Below, one piece after another: positions 60,542 to 64,000 of a stretch of 64,000 bases of DNA. A model generated the notes under the pieces. That model was not told where the DNA came from. It made no database searches and was given only the letters and a program-made list of their open reading frames with translations. The translations under genes and the position numbers were made by a program. This DNA comes from Diphasiastrum complanatum (lineage: Eukaryota; Streptophyta; Lycopodiopsida; Lycopodiales; Lycopodiaceae). The stretch's first letter is position 1; every line of letters starts with the position of its first letter. The stretch spans positions 28,102,861 to 28,166,860 of the forward strand of contig CM055109.1 of NCBI GenBank assembly GCA_029204225.1, read 5' to 3'.

Positions 60542-61623
60542 CCACTCGTCTCTTGGGTTCGCTTGGTAACACCATCTCCGACCTCCTAGCAAGTACTCAT
60601 GAGTATACCAGACGATCCATTTATCATGCTTATCTTCGACATACCTAGTGAGACAGTTGGGTGTCAAACCCGACTTCTATCGGACTCACTTCCTAGAGCT
60701 TGATGTCAAGCTTCCCAGTCTAGCCACAGTGCTTAGACTTTGGGTTATCACATTGTTTGAGATTCACACTAGGACAGATCAAAGTATCTTCACATCAGCT
60801 TGAGGTTGAGATGGGATGCTTCTAGGGTACCCTGCATGATGACAAAATATGTCGGATATGTTCACTGGGAGAGGTCGATATTGAGGAGCATTTCATCTTC
60901 AGATGTCCTGTTTACTATGAGATACGTGGTTGATATTACTATCTATTCAGAGACTCATACTACTTTACATTCTCTCATTGCCTGTGAGGATCCTCGATGT
61001 ATAGCCCTTATGATACACAAGATGTCCCTGATACGAATATTTTTTACTCAGTCACTTATTCAGGATACAAAGCCTCAAATTACAGCCTTCTTCTCCATGA
61101 GGAGAGCTCGGACATACAAAGAGACAAATGATGAGGATACTCCTATTCCTATGAGAGATCAACATCGTGATCAACGTCAGTGTACAACATCTCATAGATC
61201 TCATATTTTAACCTCCAAAGGTAGAGCTTCTATTGGGAGACGATGTCCCAATCAGCACCAGAATCTAAGACATAGTCGTCGTCATTGTATCTCCACTGTA
61301 CCAGCTCCTCTGATTCTGTTGAGCACTCATATTACATCCTTTTTCAGCCTTCTTAGTTGAGAGCATTTGAGATTTTGCATATCTATAGCTCACGTGTGCA
61401 AGCCCACTCTGCCTTTTTTGGCAGGGGCATTTACACTTATTGTATCACCTCTCATACTTACTATTATGAAAGTAGAGTAGAGATCTATCTACTAGTTCTT
61501 TTATCTAGTAGAGGTTTGTTTTACTGGAGACACTATATGCTCCTTCTAGTACTTATCACACTTGAGATGTACTTATTTGGTCTTTTATGCCTTTTGGCAT
61601 TAAAGAGACATCAATAAAGAGCT
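60542..61623 (+). pseudogene. LINE 3' fragment, copy A (ORF2 C-terminus and 3' UTR)
   Basis: 5'-truncated non-LTR retrotransposon. Frame-broken until 60800, then open to 61360 (186 codons). It carries the cysteine-rich end (CRICSLGE-like then EEHFIFRCPVYYEIR across a frame break near 60850-60930), a KPQITAFF motif at 61070-61093 and the C-terminus STHITSFFSLLS with stop 61358-61360. The 3' UTR has the hairpin ATGCC-TTTT-GGCAT at 61587-61600 and AATAAA at 61613-61618, then the CT tail. Homologous along its length to copy B. Confidence 0.8.

Positions 61624-61690
<67 letters not shown>
61624..61690. repeat. (CT)n tail of LINE copy A
   Basis: Uninterrupted CT run immediately after the LINE 3' end, as expected for a LINE with a microsatellite tail. 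Confidence 0.95.
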
Positions 61691-61693
<3 letters not shown>

Positions 61694-62507
61694 GTTCCTA
61701 AACACTCAGCAAGGTCTACAAAGCAATTTACAGCCATATGCAATAAATTCCATAAAAAAACTTGCAAAAATCATCAATTTTGGCAATTTTCTGGGTTTTT
61801 TCATCTACATAGAGCCGAATTCTGTCTCATGCATACACATATTGATCACATGCAACTCAAATTAATCCATTACAGCCATCAATTGTTCTAATTTTCCTAG
61901 ATCATAGCTCTTATTGCCCTTCTCTAATCAAAAACCCACAAGAACAAGCAATTTTTGACTAAATCATAGCCTAGAACCATAAATCTTACAAAATTCCAGC
62001 ATGCAATCATTAATTCAGATTAATAATTCCCTAAGAGAAGGTACACTTGCTGGAATTTCAAAAATACAGTAGTTTATGAGAGATTCCAACAAAACCATCA
62101 TAAACTGGCTAAAATCGACAATATGGAAAAAGCCAATATCTGATGGATCTTAGCAACATGCAAGTGAAAATACTAAGAGAGCACGCACTTGGAAGCTTGT
62201 TCGCCACCAGGAAGAGAAAACGGATTGATCTCCACCAAAAAGTCAACGAAAAAACTTCACAAATCCAATCCTTTCGATCTTTGTAAGCCTTGCTCTGATG
62301 CCACTATAAGAAGAAGCACCTTCAAGATCCTACTTACAAGACACACACCACCCAACCATGTAGAAGCTATTGATCAATCTCCAATAGCATCACCGTGGTG
62401 CCATAGGATAGAATGCAGGTGTAGAGAGAGGATCTTGGCAATGAAACCACATAAACTGGAATGAGAGTAGGGCAAGTTTCTCCTAGAGGAAATAGCCCCT
62501 GCTTTAC

Positions 62508-63735
62508 CTATGCATCAGTTCCACATCGTATCATCACCACAGAGTTTGCAGTTCCTCCATTGCTAGTTGATGCTCTCTTCAGACTCATCGTGTTTATTTA
62601 GAGAGCCTTAGCACTTCCTCCTGACAGATATACTTTCATGGCGGTTACCTCTTCGATGCAGCTTCACAGTCTGGGTTTCCACTCATCCTGGTATTCACAG
62701 GCCACTCGTCTCTTGAGTTCACTCGGCATCCCCATCTCCGACCTTCCAGTAGGTACCCATGAGTATATCAGGCGATACATTTATCGGGCTTATCTTCGAC
62801 ACACCTGGCAGAGACAGTTGGGTGTTAAACCTGACTTCTACTTAGAGCTTGATGTATCGGGCTTCCCAGTCCAGCCGCAGTACCTAGACTTTGGGTTATC
62901 TCACTGTTTGAGATTTACATTGGGACAGTTCAGAGTTTCTTCACATCAGCTTGAGATTGAGACTGGTCGTTTCCAGGGTACCCCACGAGAGGACAGGATA
63001 TGCCGATTATGTTCACTGGGAGAAGTGGAGACTGAGGAGCATTTCATTTTCAGATGTCCTACTTATTATGTGATACGAGAACGATATCACTGCTTATTCA
63101 GAGACTCACCTGCCACTCTACGTTCTCTCATCACCTATGAGGATCCCCGATGTGTGGCCCTTATGTTACACGAGATGTCTCTGATCCGAAGAGTCCTTGC
63201 ACAGCCAGTTATTTCTGATACACAGACTCAGATTACAGCTTTCTTCTCCAGAAGGAGAACACAGGCGGATTCAGAGATAGATGACGATACTCCTATTCCT
63301 ACACGAGATCGACACCGTGATCACCATCATTGTATGGTACCCCACAGACCAAATACTTGGACTTCCAGAGGGAGAGCATCCATTATGAATCATGATACGT
63401 TGTTCCAGTCAGCACCAGAGTATGAGACATAGTCATCATCCGCAAATCACTACTGCACCAGATCATCCGGCTTCATCGAGCACATATATTTCATCCTTTT
63501 TCAGTCGTCTCAGCTGAGAGAGCAACACTTTTCTCAGCAGGGACACCCACACACATTGTACCACCTCTCATACTTCATCAGGAGAGTAGAGTAGAGTAGA
63601 GATTTTTCTACTAGTTTCTTATATAATATATGTTTGTTTTATTGGAGACATTTATATGCTCCTTAGTGTTTATCATACTTGGATGTACTCACTGGTCTTA
63701 TATGCCTTTTGGCATTTAAAAGACATTAATAAAGC
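62508..63735 (+). pseudogene. LINE 3' fragment, copy B (longer and better preserved)
   Basis: LINE sequence begins at about 62508. The frame upstream of ATG 62638 (PLLVDALFRLIVFI, a TAG at about 62599, then RALALPPDRYTF) shows that the 264-codon ORF at 62638-63432 is the tail of a larger ORF2, not a complete protein. Content: post-RT region (SSLGIPISDLPVGTHEYIRR), a CCHC-like cluster CRLCSLGEVETEEHFIFRC at about residues 121-139, and the motif QTQITAFFSRRR from residue 196. A frameshift after GRASI takes the ORF to an early stop at 63430-63432; in the frame used by copy A the protein would run on to STYISSFFSRLS with TGA 63515-63517. 3' UTR hairpin at 63702-63715, AATAAA at 63728-63733. RT and endonuclease are absent. 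Confidence 0.82.
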
Positions 63736-63763
63736 TTTCTTTCTTTCTTTCTCTCTCTCTCTC
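63736..63763. repeat. TTTC/CT tail of LINE copy B
   Basis: CTTT repeats followed by CT repeats directly after the AATAAAG end. Confidence 0.9.
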
Positions 63764-64000
63764 ATGCCTTATATGTAGCAGAGACCAAAGTTGCATCAAA
63801 TTGTGGTTCGAACTATTGAATCGAACGGGTGCGGTTCGAACCAGGAACTAGTTCACCATTCCCTATTTGGCCCGAACCGGTCCACAACCAATGTTCAGTG
63901 ACCACTTAGTAGTGAGCACTGACGAGTCATGTTGACAGTTGATGGTTCAAGGTTGCACATTAAACATTTCATTTTTTGAAATTTGACTATTGATTTTTAG
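63764..64000. other. GGTTCGAACC-rich terminal stretch
   Basis: Several TTCGAAC/GAACCGG words (63811-63885). A similar stretch occurs at 39230-39370 (TTGTGGTTTGAATCGG, TTCGAACCGG), suggesting a small dispersed repeat. No tRNA fold recognised. Confidence 0.4.

Larger units (their letters stand above)
59566..61693. repeat. Tandem duplication, unit A
   Basis: Starts at CTAAACACTCAGCAAGG and shares with unit B (61699-63763) the leader segment, an antisense chromovirus primer site and LTR, a LINE 3' fragment and a CT tail. Unit B has an extra block of about 90 bases at 61900-61990. The LTR-LINE junction differs between units. Confidence 0.85.
61699..63763. repeat. Tandem duplication, unit B
   Basis: Second copy of the composite described for unit A. 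It begins CTAAACACTCAGCAAGG right after the CT tail of unit A and ends with the CT tail at 63736-63763. Confidence 0.85.

Noticed and set aside
63776-63840. tRNA gene
   Set aside because: A- and B-box-like words are present but no cloverleaf could be formed; kept only as a possible SINE-like repeat.

Overview
The window is nuclear DNA of a land plant, dominated by retrotransposons in every state from freshly inserted to barely readable. Evidence for a plant: Ty1/copia and Ty3/gypsy elements primed by initiator tRNA-Met (TGGTATCAGAGC), a spliced BAHD acyltransferase gene of the shikimate/quinate hydroxycinnamoyltransferase (HCT) type, and the last exon of a DUF1990 gene. The very high repeat load, the long low-complexity linker in the HCT and a LINE type with a CCHC-like C-terminus suggest a large genome, perhaps of a non-flowering lineage (fern, lycophyte, bryophyte or gymnosperm). 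That lineage call is weak inference.

Layout. 1-1867: decayed copia pol (+). 5476-7720: decayed copia gag-protease-integrase (+). 8040-9759: copia RNase H tail with its 3' LTR. 10040-10640: antisense copia gag scrap. 11862-17732: a very young copia element on the minus strand, with LTRs that read as identical, a 5-bp target duplication, and a polyprotein interrupted by one in-frame stop. 17817-19146: another copia LTR plus gag start, cut by the chromovirus at 19147-25632. That chromovirus has two LTRs, a chromodomain, and a second primer site and leader after its second LTR. 25700-29885: a non-chromoviral gypsy element whose reverse-transcriptase core is deleted, followed by an antisense ORF. 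29900-32027: minus-strand gypsy remnant. 36600-39160: internally deleted copia (+) with a minisatellite inside its LTR. 39388-39690: inverted LTR fragment. 40296-41765: minisatellite, palindromic G-boxes and MITE-like hairpins.

The only intact host gene is the HCT-like gene at 44158-45846 (two exons). Three successive, unrelated tandem-repeat arrays lie upstream of it (42010-43340, 43621-43786, 43800-44157), and the last runs into the start codon. An AT-rich gene-free stretch follows (46900-51200), then antisense copia gag (51250-52458), an LTR/LARD-like unit with an unrecognised protein (53291-55918) and copia linker remnants (55992-56984). A minus-strand DUF1990 terminal exon lies at 58763-58954. 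The rest of that gene must lie to the right, so the right end of the window is probably its intron. That stretch carries a tandem duplication (59566-61693 and 61699-63763) of a composite: an antisense chromovirus LTR joined to a 5'-truncated LINE.

The most unusual signals are: a consensus PCNA-interacting (PIP) motif in the LINE C-terminus plus a second PIP-like motif at its extreme end in both copies; a conserved hairpin before the LINE microsatellite tail; the triple repeat array abutting the HCT start codon; the single stop in an otherwise young copia; the antisense ORF behind the gypsy pol; and the unknown protein in the LARD-like element. All calls come from reading alone, with no database search.
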